Below are positions 16,479 to 24,178 of a DNA stretch of 42,875 nucleotides, in pieces (the stretch's first letter is position 1; the number at the start of each line of letters is the position of its first letter). The notes under the pieces are model-generated. The model did no database searches and was not told the origin of the DNA. It saw only the letters and a program-made list of their open reading frames with translations. A program made the translations under genes and the position numbers. The stretch is from the NCBI GenBank assembly GCA_039808665.1, contig JBDHTO010000001.1:1-42875 (forward strand), given 5' to 3'. The stretch comes from JBDHTO01 sp039808665 (GTDB taxonomy: Bacteria; Pseudomonadota; Alphaproteobacteria; Paracaedibacterales; JAKBAR01).

Positions 16479-17789
16479 ATGAGTAAATCCTCAGGAAGCG
16501 ATTCGAAAAATACCCTTTACTGCTCCTTCTGTGGTAAAAGTCAACATGAGGTACGCAAACTCATTGCCGGTCCAACGGTATTCATTTGTGATGAGTGTGT
16601 CGAGCTTTGTACAGACATTATTCGCGAAGAAAGTCGGTCCCCCACCTCACGCGGTGGTGAGGGTGTTCCTTCGCCTATGGAAATCTGTCAGGTTCTTGAT
16701 GACTATGTTATTGGTCAAAATCATGCAAAAAAAGTTCTCTCCGTTGCGGTTCACAACCATTACAAGCGTCTTAATCACGGCACAAAAGCTGGAGAGATAG
16801 AGATTGCAAAATCGAACATTCTCCTTGTCGGTCCAACAGGTAGCGGAAAAACACTTCTTGCCCAAACACTTGCCAAGATTATCGATGTCCCCTTCACAAT
16901 GGCCGATGCCACAACCCTTACAGAAGCAGGTTATGTGGGTGAAGACGTCGAGAACATTATCCTTAAGCTTCTTCAGGCAGCCGATTATAACGTTGAACGT
17001 GCTCAACGGGGTATTGTCTATATTGACGAAGTTGATAAAATTTCTCGCAAGTCCGATAACCCTTCTATCACCCGCGATGTATCCGGTGAAGGTGTTCAAC
17101 AAGCCCTTCTTAAAATTATGGAGGGTACTGTTGCCTCTGTTCCACCACAAGGCGGACGTAAACATCCTCAGCAAGAATTCCTTCAAGTGGATACCACAAA
17201 TATCCTCTTTATCTGTGGTGGTGCTTTTGCTGGCCTTGAAAAGATTATTGCACAGCGTGGAAAAGGGGCAGCAATTGGATTTGGCGCCGATGTACGCGGT
17301 CCAGATGACAGAAAAACGGGTGATCTTCTTCGTGAAACAGAGCCAGAAGACCTTCTCAAATTTGGTTTGATCCCAGAATTTATCGGTCGTCTTCCTGTCA
17401 TTGCAACGCTTTCAGATCTTGATGAAGCGGCTTTGATCGAAATTCTCACAAAACCAAAGAATGCACTGACAAAGCAATACAAGCGCCTCTTTGAGATGGA
17501 AGATATCAAACTTTCCTTTACAGATGACGCCCTAAAATCCATTGCTGAAAAAGCTCTTTCCCGAAAAACGGGTGCGCGTGGATTGCGCTCTATTATGGAA
17601 AATATCTTGCTCGATACCATGTACGAACTCCCTTCCCTCAACGATGTTGATGAGATTGTCATTAATAAAGAGGTTGTGGAATCCCACGCAGAACCACTCA
17701 AGACGATTGCAAAGCCTGGGAAAAAAGCCAAAAGCTCAAAAGCAGAGGAAAGCGAAGACATAGAGCCTTCGACAAAAGCAAAGGCTTGA
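16479..17789 (+). CDS. clpX: ATP-dependent Clp protease ATPase subunit ClpX
   Basis: A 436-residue AAA+ unfoldase. The N-terminal zinc domain has Cys15, Cys18, Cys37 and Cys40 (CSFCGK ... CDEC). Walker A is GPTGSGKT, Walker B IVYIDEVDKI, the pore-loop region contains GYVGEDVENI, and the ClpP-binding loop contains IGFGADV. Arg finger and sensor regions (LIPEFIGRLPV, TGARGLRSI) are intact. GGAG lies six bases before the ATG. A Lys/Glu-rich tail of ~35 residues is longer than in E. coli. A terminator follows, so the tig-clpP-clpX unit ends here; lon is not next to it. Confidence 0.99.
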   Translation: MSKSSGSDSKNTLYCSFCGKSQHEVRKLIAGPTVFICDECVELCTDIIREESRSPTSRGGEGVPSPMEICQVLDDYVIGQNHAKKVLSVAVHNHYKRLNHGTKAGEIEIAKSNILLVGPTGSGKTLLAQTLAKIIDVPFTMADATTLTEAGYVGEDVENIILKLLQAADYNVERAQRGIVYIDEVDKISRKSDNPSITRDVSGEGVQQALLKIMEGTVASVPPQGGRKHPQQEFLQVDTTNILFICGGAFAGLEKIIAQRGKGAAIGFGADVRGPDDRKTGDLLRETEPEDLLKFGLIPEFIGRLPVIATLSDLDEAALIEILTKPKNALTKQYKRLFEMEDIKLSFTDDALKSIAEKALSRKTGARGLRSIMENILLDTMYELPSLNDVDEIVINKEVVESHAEPLKTIAKPGKKAKSSKAEESEDIEPSTKAKA

Positions 17790-17814
17790 ACTTATTCTTA
17801 AGTAATTCTTTTTC

Positions 17815-17842
17815 ACGGCCCCTTTTTTGGGGTCGTTTTTTA
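17815..17842 (+). terminator. Intrinsic terminator after clpX
   Basis: The stem ACGGCCCC/GGGGTCGT (one G-U) with a six-T loop is followed directly by a T run (17836-17841). It lies 26 bases after the clpX stop and closes the tRNA-Leu-tig-clpP-clpX unit. Confidence 0.85.
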
Positions 17843-17921
17843 TGAGAGCATCCTTTTAATGACAATAGAGCTTGGGAAATGTTAGAAATGATTAAGCTTT
17901 TTCCCTACATACACAGATAAA

Positions 17922-18941
17922 ATGAATCTTGAAAAACTGAAAATCGCCGTCCTTGGAGCTACCGGAAACGTGGGCCGTCAAATGCTCAACATCTTGAGCG
18001 AAAGAGGTTATCCTGCAGCTCATGTGGTTGCTCTCGCTTCGTCACGGTCCGAGCGTAAATCTGTGTCCTTTGGTGAGGATGATGTTTTAAAAGTCCAAGA
18101 CGTAGAAAAGTTTGATTTTGCTGATGTTCATGTTGTGCTTTCCTCCATCGGGAGCAAAGCGATACAACCCCTCTCAGAGCGTATTACCGCAAAATCCTAT
18201 CTCATTGATAATAGTTCCGCCTTTCGTATGGAGGAGGATGTCCCCCTCATTATTCCAGAAGTAAATGGTGAAGAGGTAGACAAAGCCGAGCTCAGCGGTA
18301 TTGTCGCCAATCCCAATTGTTCCATGATTCAAATGGCCATGTGCCTCAAACCTCTTGATACTCTTGGAAAAATTACGCGTGTCGTAGCGTCAACATATCA
18401 ATCTGTTTCTGGGGCAGGGAAAAAAGCTATGGATGAGCTCTTTTCCCAAAGCCGCGCCGTTTTTATGAATGACATCAAAAATCCTGAACAGTTTCCCCGT
18501 CCCATCGCCTTTAACCTTATTCCTCAAATCGGAGAGTTTGATGAAAACGGCGACACGGGAGAAGAAACAAAAATTATCGCTGAACTTCAAAAAGTCCTTG
18601 GAAGAAACATCTCTATTTCTGCAACCTGTGTCAGGGTCCCTGTCTTTATCGGGCATTCCGTTTCCATGAATGTCACCTTTGAAAAGGAAGTAAGCGTTAA
18701 GGAAGCCTTATCTGCCCTGAAATCCACAAAAGGAATTAAAGTCATTACAGATCAAGAAGATTACATCACACCGATTGAATGTGTGGGAGAAGATCCCGTT
18801 TTTGTAAGCCGAGTTAGAATCGACCCCAGTCACCCCAACACATTAAACATGTGGGTCGTTGCGGATAATTTACGCAAGGGGGCGGCACTCAATGCTATAC
18901 AGATTATGGAACTCATGGCGGAAAAAGGGATTTTAGATTAA
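17922..18941 (+). CDS. asd: Aspartate-semialdehyde dehydrogenase
   Basis: A 339-residue enzyme reducing aspartyl phosphate to aspartate semialdehyde, the branch point to lysine/DAP, threonine and methionine. The NADP-binding loop is GATGNVGRQML (12-22), the catalytic Cys133 lies in ANPNCSMIQM, and the substrate His is in the RVPVFIGHSV segment. It supplies the precursor that DapB (9672) uses two steps later. No Shine-Dalgarno is obvious. Its TAA directly abuts the phaZ stop on the other strand, with no terminator between the convergent genes. Confidence 0.97.
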   Translation: MNLEKLKIAVLGATGNVGRQMLNILSERGYPAAHVVALASSRSERKSVSFGEDDVLKVQDVEKFDFADVHVVLSSIGSKAIQPLSERITAKSYLIDNSSAFRMEEDVPLIIPEVNGEEVDKAELSGIVANPNCSMIQMAMCLKPLDTLGKITRVVASTYQSVSGAGKKAMDELFSQSRAVFMNDIKNPEQFPRPIAFNLIPQIGEFDENGDTGEETKIIAELQKVLGRNISISATCVRVPVFIGHSVSMNVTFEKEVSVKEALSALKSTKGIKVITDQEDYITPIECVGEDPVFVSRVRIDPSHPNTLNMWVVADNLRKGAALNAIQIMELMAEKGILD

Positions 18942-20201
18942 TTATCCGCCGTTGGCGCGCATAAACGCCGCGACCTTTGGCTGAATCACTCCCCGCCAAC
19001 GACGTCCGTTGAAAATACCATAATGTCCAACATTTTTCTGGATGTGGGCACGTCGCTTTGACATGGGAATATTCTCGCAAATATCATGGGCAGCATAGGT
19101 TTGACCGGGGCAGGAAATATCATCCAACTCTCCCTCTACGGTAAGAAGAGCCGTTTTCCTAATCTCTCTTGGATCAATTTTGTACCCCTTCCACGTCATC
19201 TTACCCAGGGGAAGGGTGTGTTCCTTAAAAGCATGATGCAAGCTATCAATAAAGTAGGGTCCAGGGACATCCAATACCGCTAAATACTCATCATAAAAAC
19301 TGCGGTGGTGATGCGCGCTTTCCTTGTCACCACGTACGAGATGTTGAAAGTGGTTCGCACTGGCGGCGGCGTGCTTATCCGCATTCATATGCATAAAACC
19401 ACCGAGTAAAACAAAACCGGGGCAAACTTTTCGTCCTGCACCCTTATAATAAATAGGGACGTTCGTAATAATATGACGTTCAAACCATTCAATCGAATGG
19501 CTTTTGACATATTCGTTCACAACCCCCGGATTAATACGGGTATCAATGGGACCACCCATCAACGTCATGGAATAGGGCTGACACGGCTCATCATAGGCCG
19601 CAAGTAAACTTACCGCCGCAAGAACAGGTACAGATGGTTGACACACGGCAATAATGTGCACCCTCCTTCCTTGGTGAAGCACGTGAAGCGTTCGAATCAT
19701 ATCAAGAAGGTAGTCAATATAACTCTCAAGAGTGAATTCCCCTTGAGAGAGGGGGATAAATTTCGCATCCCCCCAATCGGTGATATAGGTTTGATGATGG
19801 GGAATCATCGCACGTGCTGTGTCCCTCAGGAGGGTTGCAAAGTGACCAGAAAGAGGGGCGACAATTAATACAATGGGATCATCTTCCATAGAGGCTCGAA
19901 CAGAGGGATCCGGAGAATGGCGGTCAAACTTTGTTAAACGACAAAAAGATTTCTCCATCAAATGAGATTCCGTCACGAATAAAACGTGTCCATCCCGCTC
20001 AACATTTGGAATACCAAACTCTGGCTTAATATAGATGCGTGTCCCACGCTCCAACATCTCACTGGATGCATGCAAAAATTTCCCATAACTGGGTGCGGTG
20101 TCGTTTTGATTAAAGGGGGAAAGCATGAGCTGCGCTGCTTCGGAAGCAAGATGCGTTGGCCACAGAACAGCATTTTTAAACTCATGAAAATGATAAAGCA
20201 C
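18942..20201 (-). CDS. phaZ: Intracellular polyhydroxybutyrate depolymerase PhaZ
   Basis: A 419-residue depolymerase of the intracellular, Cys-type family. The nucleophile elbow IIAVCQPSVPV places Cys187 where lipases have Ser; the Asp and His are probably in EGELDDISCPGQ and NVGHYGIFNGRRW. The N-terminal MLYHFHEFKNAVLWP is typical, and no signal peptide is present, fitting cytosolic granules. It mobilises stored PHB to 3-hydroxybutyrate. No phaC or phaB lies in the window, so PHB synthesis genes must be elsewhere or lost. The Pta/AckA and MaoC-type hydratase genes near the right edge belong to connected metabolism. Confidence 0.93.
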   Translation of the reverse strand: MLYHFHEFKNAVLWPTHLASEAAQLMLSPFNQNDTAPSYGKFLHASSEMLERGTRIYIKPEFGIPNVERDGHVLFVTESHLMEKSFCRLTKFDRHSPDPSVRASMEDDPIVLIVAPLSGHFATLLRDTARAMIPHHQTYITDWGDAKFIPLSQGEFTLESYIDYLLDMIRTLHVLHQGRRVHIIAVCQPSVPVLAAVSLLAAYDEPCQPYSMTLMGGPIDTRINPGVVNEYVKSHSIEWFERHIITNVPIYYKGAGRKVCPGFVLLGGFMHMNADKHAAASANHFQHLVRGDKESAHHHRSFYDEYLAVLDVPGPYFIDSLHHAFKEHTLPLGKMTWKGYKIDPREIRKTALLTVEGELDDISCPGQTYAAHDICENIPMSKRRAHIQKNVGHYGIFNGRRWRGVIQPKVAAFMRANGG

Positions 20202-20290
20202 ACCTAATCCATTGTGGCAAAGAGTTCTCCATGTTTATCCTGCACGATAAAAGTGTATATTTAGTTAATGCATAAAAAGAAAATAAACTG

Positions 20291-20989
20291 ATGATTGTTA
20301 TCCTTCACTCCACACAACTCCCAGAAAACCTTGGTGCTGTGGCGCGTGTAATGGGAAATTTCAACCTAAACGAGCTTCGCCTTATCACACCCCTCGTTGA
20401 CCCGTGTGATCCCAAAGCCCTTGCAACATCTGCAGGAGCAGACCTTATCCTTAAACAAGCCAAGGTTTACCCAACACTTCAAGAAGCAACCTCAGATCTT
20501 CACACACTTATTGGAACATGCGCTGATGTACGTACAGGAATTCGTTTTTATGAAAACCCCCAGAGCCTTTTTGATCAAGATAAACCACTTGGAAAGTTTG
20601 GTATTTTGTTTGGACCCGAACGTACCGGACTTTCTCAAGAGGATTTATCCTTCTGTCATGCAACGCTTCAAATTCCCGTTTTCCCAGACTTTTCATCCAT
20701 GAACCTTTCCCATGCCGTGGCTATCATTTGTTACAGCCATTTTGTCAAATCAAACACTTCCCCTCAATTCCTTGAGGTGGGATCAACACACCTTGCGACA
20801 CAAGAAGAAAAGGACATATTTTTTAACACCCTTGAAAATATGTTGGATCAGGTTGGTTATTGGCGTGTGGCATCAAAAAAACATGTTATGCGACAAAATC
20901 TGAAAAATTTCTTCTCAAGAAGTTCACTCACAAAGCAGGAAATCCAAACTCTTCTTGGTATGTTTCAGACACTTCGGCATCCACGATAA
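20291..20989 (+). CDS. trmJ: tRNA (cytidine/uridine-2'-O-)-methyltransferase TrmJ family
   Basis: A 232-residue SpoU/TrmH-class RNA methyltransferase with the deep-knot fold. Motif 1 is HSTQLPENLGAVARVMGNF, motif 2 ILFGPERTGLSQEDL, and motif 3 IPVFPDFSSMNLSHAVAIICY. The C-terminal helical extension (LENMLDQVGYW ... MRQNLKNFFSRSSLTKQEI) is characteristic of TrmJ, which methylates position 32 of tRNAs. It stands alone, divergent from phaZ. A 16-base palindrome (20985-21000) spans its stop codon. Confidence 0.9.
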   Translation: MIVILHSTQLPENLGAVARVMGNFNLNELRLITPLVDPCDPKALATSAGADLILKQAKVYPTLQEATSDLHTLIGTCADVRTGIRFYENPQSLFDQDKPLGKFGILFGPERTGLSQEDLSFCHATLQIPVFPDFSSMNLSHAVAIICYSHFVKSNTSPQFLEVGSTHLATQEEKDIFFNTLENMLDQVGYWRVASKKHVMRQNLKNFFSRSSLTKQEIQTLLGMFQTLRHPR

Positions 20990-21004
20990 AAATTTTTATC
21001 CTCT

Positions 21005-21037
21005 TTAACCAAAATTTAAGACCTCATGAAGTAGAAT
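21005..21037 (+). promoter_or_regulatory. CtrA-type box and -10 element before the taxis receptor genes
   Basis: TTAA-CCAAAAT-TTAA (21005-21019) is an exact CtrA recognition sequence, TTAA-N7-TTAA. TAGAAT at 21032-21037, one mismatch from TATAAT, places the box over the -35 position, the usual geometry for CtrA-activated promoters. It precedes a chemotaxis receptor pair, a class of genes that CtrA often controls in alphaproteobacteria. Motif-level evidence only. Confidence 0.55.
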
Positions 21038-21072
21038 CAGTTCTAGTTATGCAAATGCGATAGGATTTTTCT

Positions 21073-21591
21073 ATGCAAGGCCAAAACCTCTCCGGTCGGG
21101 AACGTGTCATGGGGGATCATGACATGATTGTCAGCAAAACCAATCTCAAGGGCATCATCACTTACGGTAATGACATATTCTGTGAGATTGCAGATTACAC
21201 AATGAAGGAAGTGATGGGAAAACCCCATAATATGGTACGTAACCCTGAAATGCCATCCTGTGTATTTAAGCTTTTGTGGGATACAATTCAAGCCGGTCAG
21301 GAAATTTTTGCTTATGTTGTGAATCGCGGCAAAAATGGTGATCATTACTGGGTACTTGCTCACGTCACTCCAAGCTTTGATGAAAATGGAAAGGTTGTGG
21401 GTTATCACTCCAACAGACGAAAACCTTCAGACGCCGCACTCCGCACCATCAAAGATCTTTATAAAAAACTCCTCCAAGAAGAGTCCCGTCATAGCAGCAG
21501 GCGAGAAGCCACACTTGCGGGCGTTGCACTTCTTAATCAAATTCTTAACGAAAAGGGTATGAGCTATGAAGAATTTGTCCTCTCTCTTTAA
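21073..21591 (+). CDS. Aer/CetB-like PAS redox-sensor protein
   Basis: A 172-residue soluble protein. Residues ~15-120 form a PAS domain closely like the FAD-binding one of Aer: GIITYGNDIFCEIADYT, KPHNMVRNPEMP (RHPDMP in Aer) and NRGKNGDHYWVLAHVTP. A short helical tail (LYKKLLQEESRH ... LNQILNEKG) follows, with no membrane segment. It overlaps the transducer gene by 26 bases. A separate PAS protein next to a transducer lacking its own sensor is the arrangement of CetB/CetA in Campylobacter energy taxis. Cofactor binding is inferred. The start has AGGA eight bases upstream. Confidence 0.85.
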   Translation: MQGQNLSGRERVMGDHDMIVSKTNLKGIITYGNDIFCEIADYTMKEVMGKPHNMVRNPEMPSCVFKLLWDTIQAGQEIFAYVVNRGKNGDHYWVLAHVTPSFDENGKVVGYHSNRRKPSDAALRTIKDLYKKLLQEESRHSSRREATLAGVALLNQILNEKGMSYEEFVLSL

Positions 21592-23131
21592 ACTATATGC
21601 AGCACAAGCTTTTTCTTGTCTCACGCTTGTTGTTCTTGGCGCCCATCTTTTCTTTGAAAAAGGGGCAGTAGCCGTTTCAGACACCCCTATCTTTTTGACA
21701 TTTGTGGCTGCGGCTTTTTCCCTCTTCTACACATTCAAAGTTGAAAGTTTTATCAACAAAGTCGTTGCTACAGTAGATGGCACAAAAAAAGGTGATTTTG
21801 AGGCCCGTATTATCAATCTCAATGAAGAAGGTAAACTTAGAAAACTCAGTGACTCTATCAACAGTGCCATTGATGTAAGCGATGCTTTTGTCCGAGAAGC
21901 CTTTCTTGCCATGAAGGCTGCAAGTGAAGGACGTTATCACCGCAAAATACGCCCTGAAGGTATGCGTGGCGCTTTTTTGAATAGCGTTAATGGTATTAAT
22001 GAAGCGATTGCACTCCTTGAAAATAAAACCACCCAAGAAAAAGCCAATAAAGATATGATTGAACTCGCAATGCGAGAAATTAAAGAGCTTGTTGAAGCCG
22101 CAAGCCAAGGTAACCTTGATCAACGTATCGATAGTTCTCCCTTTACTGGGGATTTTAAAAACCTGGTGGAAAGCATGAATAACCTTATGGATGCCATCAA
22201 CTCACCCATCCAGGATTCTATTCGTGTCATGGATGCACTTTCTGATGGAGATCTTTCAAAAAGCATTGACGGGGATTATCAAGGTACCTTTGGAAAAATT
22301 AAAGAGGCACTCAATGGAACAACGATCAATCTCAAAAACATGGTACAAAAAATTCAAGAATCGACAAGTCATGTAAGCTCTGCGTCCAAAGAAATTTCTG
22401 TAGGAAGCTTAGATCTTTCTCAACGCACAGAGTCTCAAGCATCCAGCTTAGAAGAAACTGCAGCCTCCATTGAATCCATGACAAGTAACCTTAAAATCAA
22501 CGCTAACAACACAAAAGAAGCGGCCGAAAAGGCAAAGGTTGCAGAAACAAACGCTGTTGAGGGGGGAAACATTGTCGAAGAAGTAGTCAGTGCCATGGGG
22601 CAAATTGATGAGTCTTCAAAAATCATCGCAGAACTTACCAGTGCTATTGATGAAATTGCTTTTCAAACGAATATCTTGGCTCTCAATGCGTCTGTTGAAG
22701 CGGCCCGAGCAGGAGAGAGTGGGAAAGGATTCGCTGTTGTCGCCGATGAAGTACGCGCGCTCGCAGCTCGTGCAGGGTCTTCAGCAAAAGAGATCCGAGG
22801 TCATATTGATGAAAGTATTAACCTTGTAAACAATGGTGTACGCCTTGCACAACGGGCTGGTGATGTCCTCAAAGGTATTGTGGAGTCGAACCAAGAACTT
22901 TCCCGCTATATCGATACAATTTCATCAACAAGTAACTCACAAGCGGAAAGCATTCAAGAAATCAGTCAGGCTGTGAATGCCATGGACGCCACAACGCAAC
23001 AAAACGCAGCGCTTGTACAACAAAGTACGGCGGCCTCTCAATCCCTTACGGATCAGGCTGATGAGCTTAATGCGCTTATTGGATTTTTCCGGACGGGCAG
23101 TGGTAGAGACACGGCGGTCCACCACCACTAA
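21566..23131 (+). CDS. Methyl-accepting chemotaxis transducer with tandem HAMP modules (CetA-like)
   Basis: A 521-residue transducer. Two membrane helices (~8-29 and ~38-54) are joined by only a short loop, so there is no periplasmic ligand domain. Four HAMP-like units follow (around VVATVDGTKKGDF, LAMKAASEGRY, LVEAASQGNL and MDALSDGDL). The long coiled-coil signalling domain includes the conserved tip DEIAFQTNILALNASVEAAR and GKGFAVVADEVRALA. It should report through CheW/CheA, which are not in this window. Translation is coupled to the PAS gene by overlap, and the PAS protein probably supplies the sensing input. It ends in VHHH and lacks a CheR-type pentapeptide. Confidence 0.93.
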   Translation: MKNLSSLFKLYAAQAFSCLTLVVLGAHLFFEKGAVAVSDTPIFLTFVAAAFSLFYTFKVESFINKVVATVDGTKKGDFEARIINLNEEGKLRKLSDSINSAIDVSDAFVREAFLAMKAASEGRYHRKIRPEGMRGAFLNSVNGINEAIALLENKTTQEKANKDMIELAMREIKELVEAASQGNLDQRIDSSPFTGDFKNLVESMNNLMDAINSPIQDSIRVMDALSDGDLSKSIDGDYQGTFGKIKEALNGTTINLKNMVQKIQESTSHVSSASKEISVGSLDLSQRTESQASSLEETAASIESMTSNLKINANNTKEAAEKAKVAETNAVEGGNIVEEVVSAMGQIDESSKIIAELTSAIDEIAFQTNILALNASVEAARAGESGKGFAVVADEVRALAARAGSSAKEIRGHIDESINLVNNGVRLAQRAGDVLKGIVESNQELSRYIDTISSTSNSQAESIQEISQAVNAMDATTQQNAALVQQSTAASQSLTDQADELNALIGFFRTGSGRDTAVHHH

Positions 23132-23165
23132 GAAGTAAACTGACTTGGCTTTGTGGGTACGTCGT

Positions 23166-23642
23166 TTAGACGTACTGCACAGCCGTCACTTCGTAGGATT
23201 TTCCACCGCTTGGTGTACTGACCTCCACAACATCACCCTTTTTCTTGCCAATAAGAGCTCTTGCCAAGGGTGCTGTGATGGAAAGAAGTCCTTTTTTAAT
23301 ATCGGATTCATCACTTCCCACAATCTGGTAGGTTGACTCTTCTTCTGTATCTTCATCAATGAGATCGACTGTGGCCCCAAATTTAATATCGCTTCCTGTA
23401 ATTTGACAAACATCAATAACATCTGCGCGACTCAAACGGTCTTCAAGCTCAGTAATACGACCTTCGATAAATCCCTGACGCTCTTTTGCAGCGTGATATT
23501 CTGCATTTTCCGATAGGTCTCCGTGGGCGCGCGCCTCAGCAATCGCTTTAATAACGGCGTGACGCTCGACTGACTTAAGCTGCTTAAGCTCATCTTCAAG
23601 CCTTTTAAAACCCTGAAGGGTCATTGGAATCTTCTGCTCCAT
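23166..23642 (-). CDS. greA: Transcription elongation factor GreA
   Basis: A 158-residue GreA that rescues backtracked RNA polymerase. It starts MEQKIPMTLQGFKRLEDELKQLK; the N-terminal coiled coil carries the acidic tip (LSENAEYHAAKERQ), followed by the C-terminal FKBP-like domain (GATVDLIDEDTEEE ... PSGGKSYEV). I prefer the ATG at 23642 over 23648, because AGGGGG lies eight bases before the former and only two before the latter. Its 3' end meets the transducer gene convergently. In related genomes metK often sits after lnt-XRE; here greA takes that place. Confidence 0.96.
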   Translation of the reverse strand: MEQKIPMTLQGFKRLEDELKQLKSVERHAVIKAIAEARAHGDLSENAEYHAAKERQGFIEGRITELEDRLSRADVIDVCQITGSDIKFGATVDLIDEDTEEESTYQIVGSDESDIKKGLLSITAPLARALIGKKKGDVVEVSTPSGGKSYEVTAVQYV

Positions 23643-23674
23643 TAACATTACCCCCTATTGAAAAAAGAAATTAA

Positions 23675-23680
23675 ATTATA
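23675..23680 (-). promoter_or_regulatory. -10 element of greA
   Basis: A perfect TATAAT on the reverse strand lies 32 bases before the greA start codon. The -35 region (TTTATG or nearby) is poor. The position fits a short 5' leader with the AGGGGG ribosome site. Confidence 0.4.
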
Positions 23681-23725
23681 AAGACACATAATCGCACATA
23701 AATCCTCAGAAAAACAAGAAAAAAC

Positions 23726-24178
23726 TCATTCTCCGCCCGCGAGAACCCTTGCCATACGCAAAAGTTGTACCTTCAACTTCGGATCAGAAATGCGTTTAAA
23801 AAGCATGACAAGTTCATCAGCATCCTGTTCATTTTCAGATGACTTGTCTGTCTTTGCCCCAGAAATTTTATAGGAAGATTTTTCTTCAAACACCCCTATT
23901 TCTAAGGGCGCATTAGCTAATCCTTCAAAAAAGTAATGAATTGAGGATTGCAAGGCTTTTGCAGTATCAAATAGCTTGCTTGCACTAATGCGATTTGATC
24001 CATTTTCATATTTTTGAACTTGTTGAAATGTCAGCCCAAGAAGAGATCCAAGACGCTCTTGACTCATCCCAAGAGATTTACGTCTCATCCTCAGACGTTT
24101 TCCCACGTGAACATCCACGGGATGCGGGCCCAAAATCTCCGTTATCTTTGGCGATTCATCTTCCTTCGATTTAACCAT
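23726..24178 (-). CDS. XRE-family transcriptional regulator
   Basis: A 150-residue protein with a Cro/CI-type helix-turn-helix at ~25-80 (VGKRLRMRRKSLGMSQERLG, then LTFQQVQKYENGSNRISAS). The rest is a low-complexity linker and a short C-terminal helix. The form VDVHVGKRLRxRR...QVQKYE is a common alphaproteobacterial single-domain regulator type. GGGAGG lies six bases before the ATG at 24178, and the gene overlaps the 3' end of lnt by 37 bases, so it is the last gene of the miaB-to-lnt operon. Its targets are unknown. Confidence 0.88.
   Translation of the reverse strand: MVKSKEDESPKITEILGPHPVDVHVGKRLRMRRKSLGMSQERLGSLLGLTFQQVQKYENGSNRISASKLFDTAKALQSSIHYFFEGLANAPLEIGVFEEKSSYKISGAKTDKSSENEQDADELVMLFKRISDPKLKVQLLRMARVLAGGE

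Noticed and set aside
17906..17918. 13-base match CCCTACATACACA shared between the asd leader and the pgi leader (14057-14069)
   Set aside because: Several 13-base matches are expected by chance in a window this size, and the two copies are in opposite orientation to their genes.
20985..21000. Perfect 16-base palindrome GATAAAAATTTTTATC across the trmJ stop
   Set aside because: It has no loop and little G+C, so it is a poor terminator. AT palindromes of this kind are expected by chance; no second copy was seen.
23157..23175. 7-bp hairpin (GTACGTC/GACGTAC) between the transducer gene and greA
   Set aside because: It lies partly in greA coding sequence and lacks a T run on either side, so terminator function is not supported.
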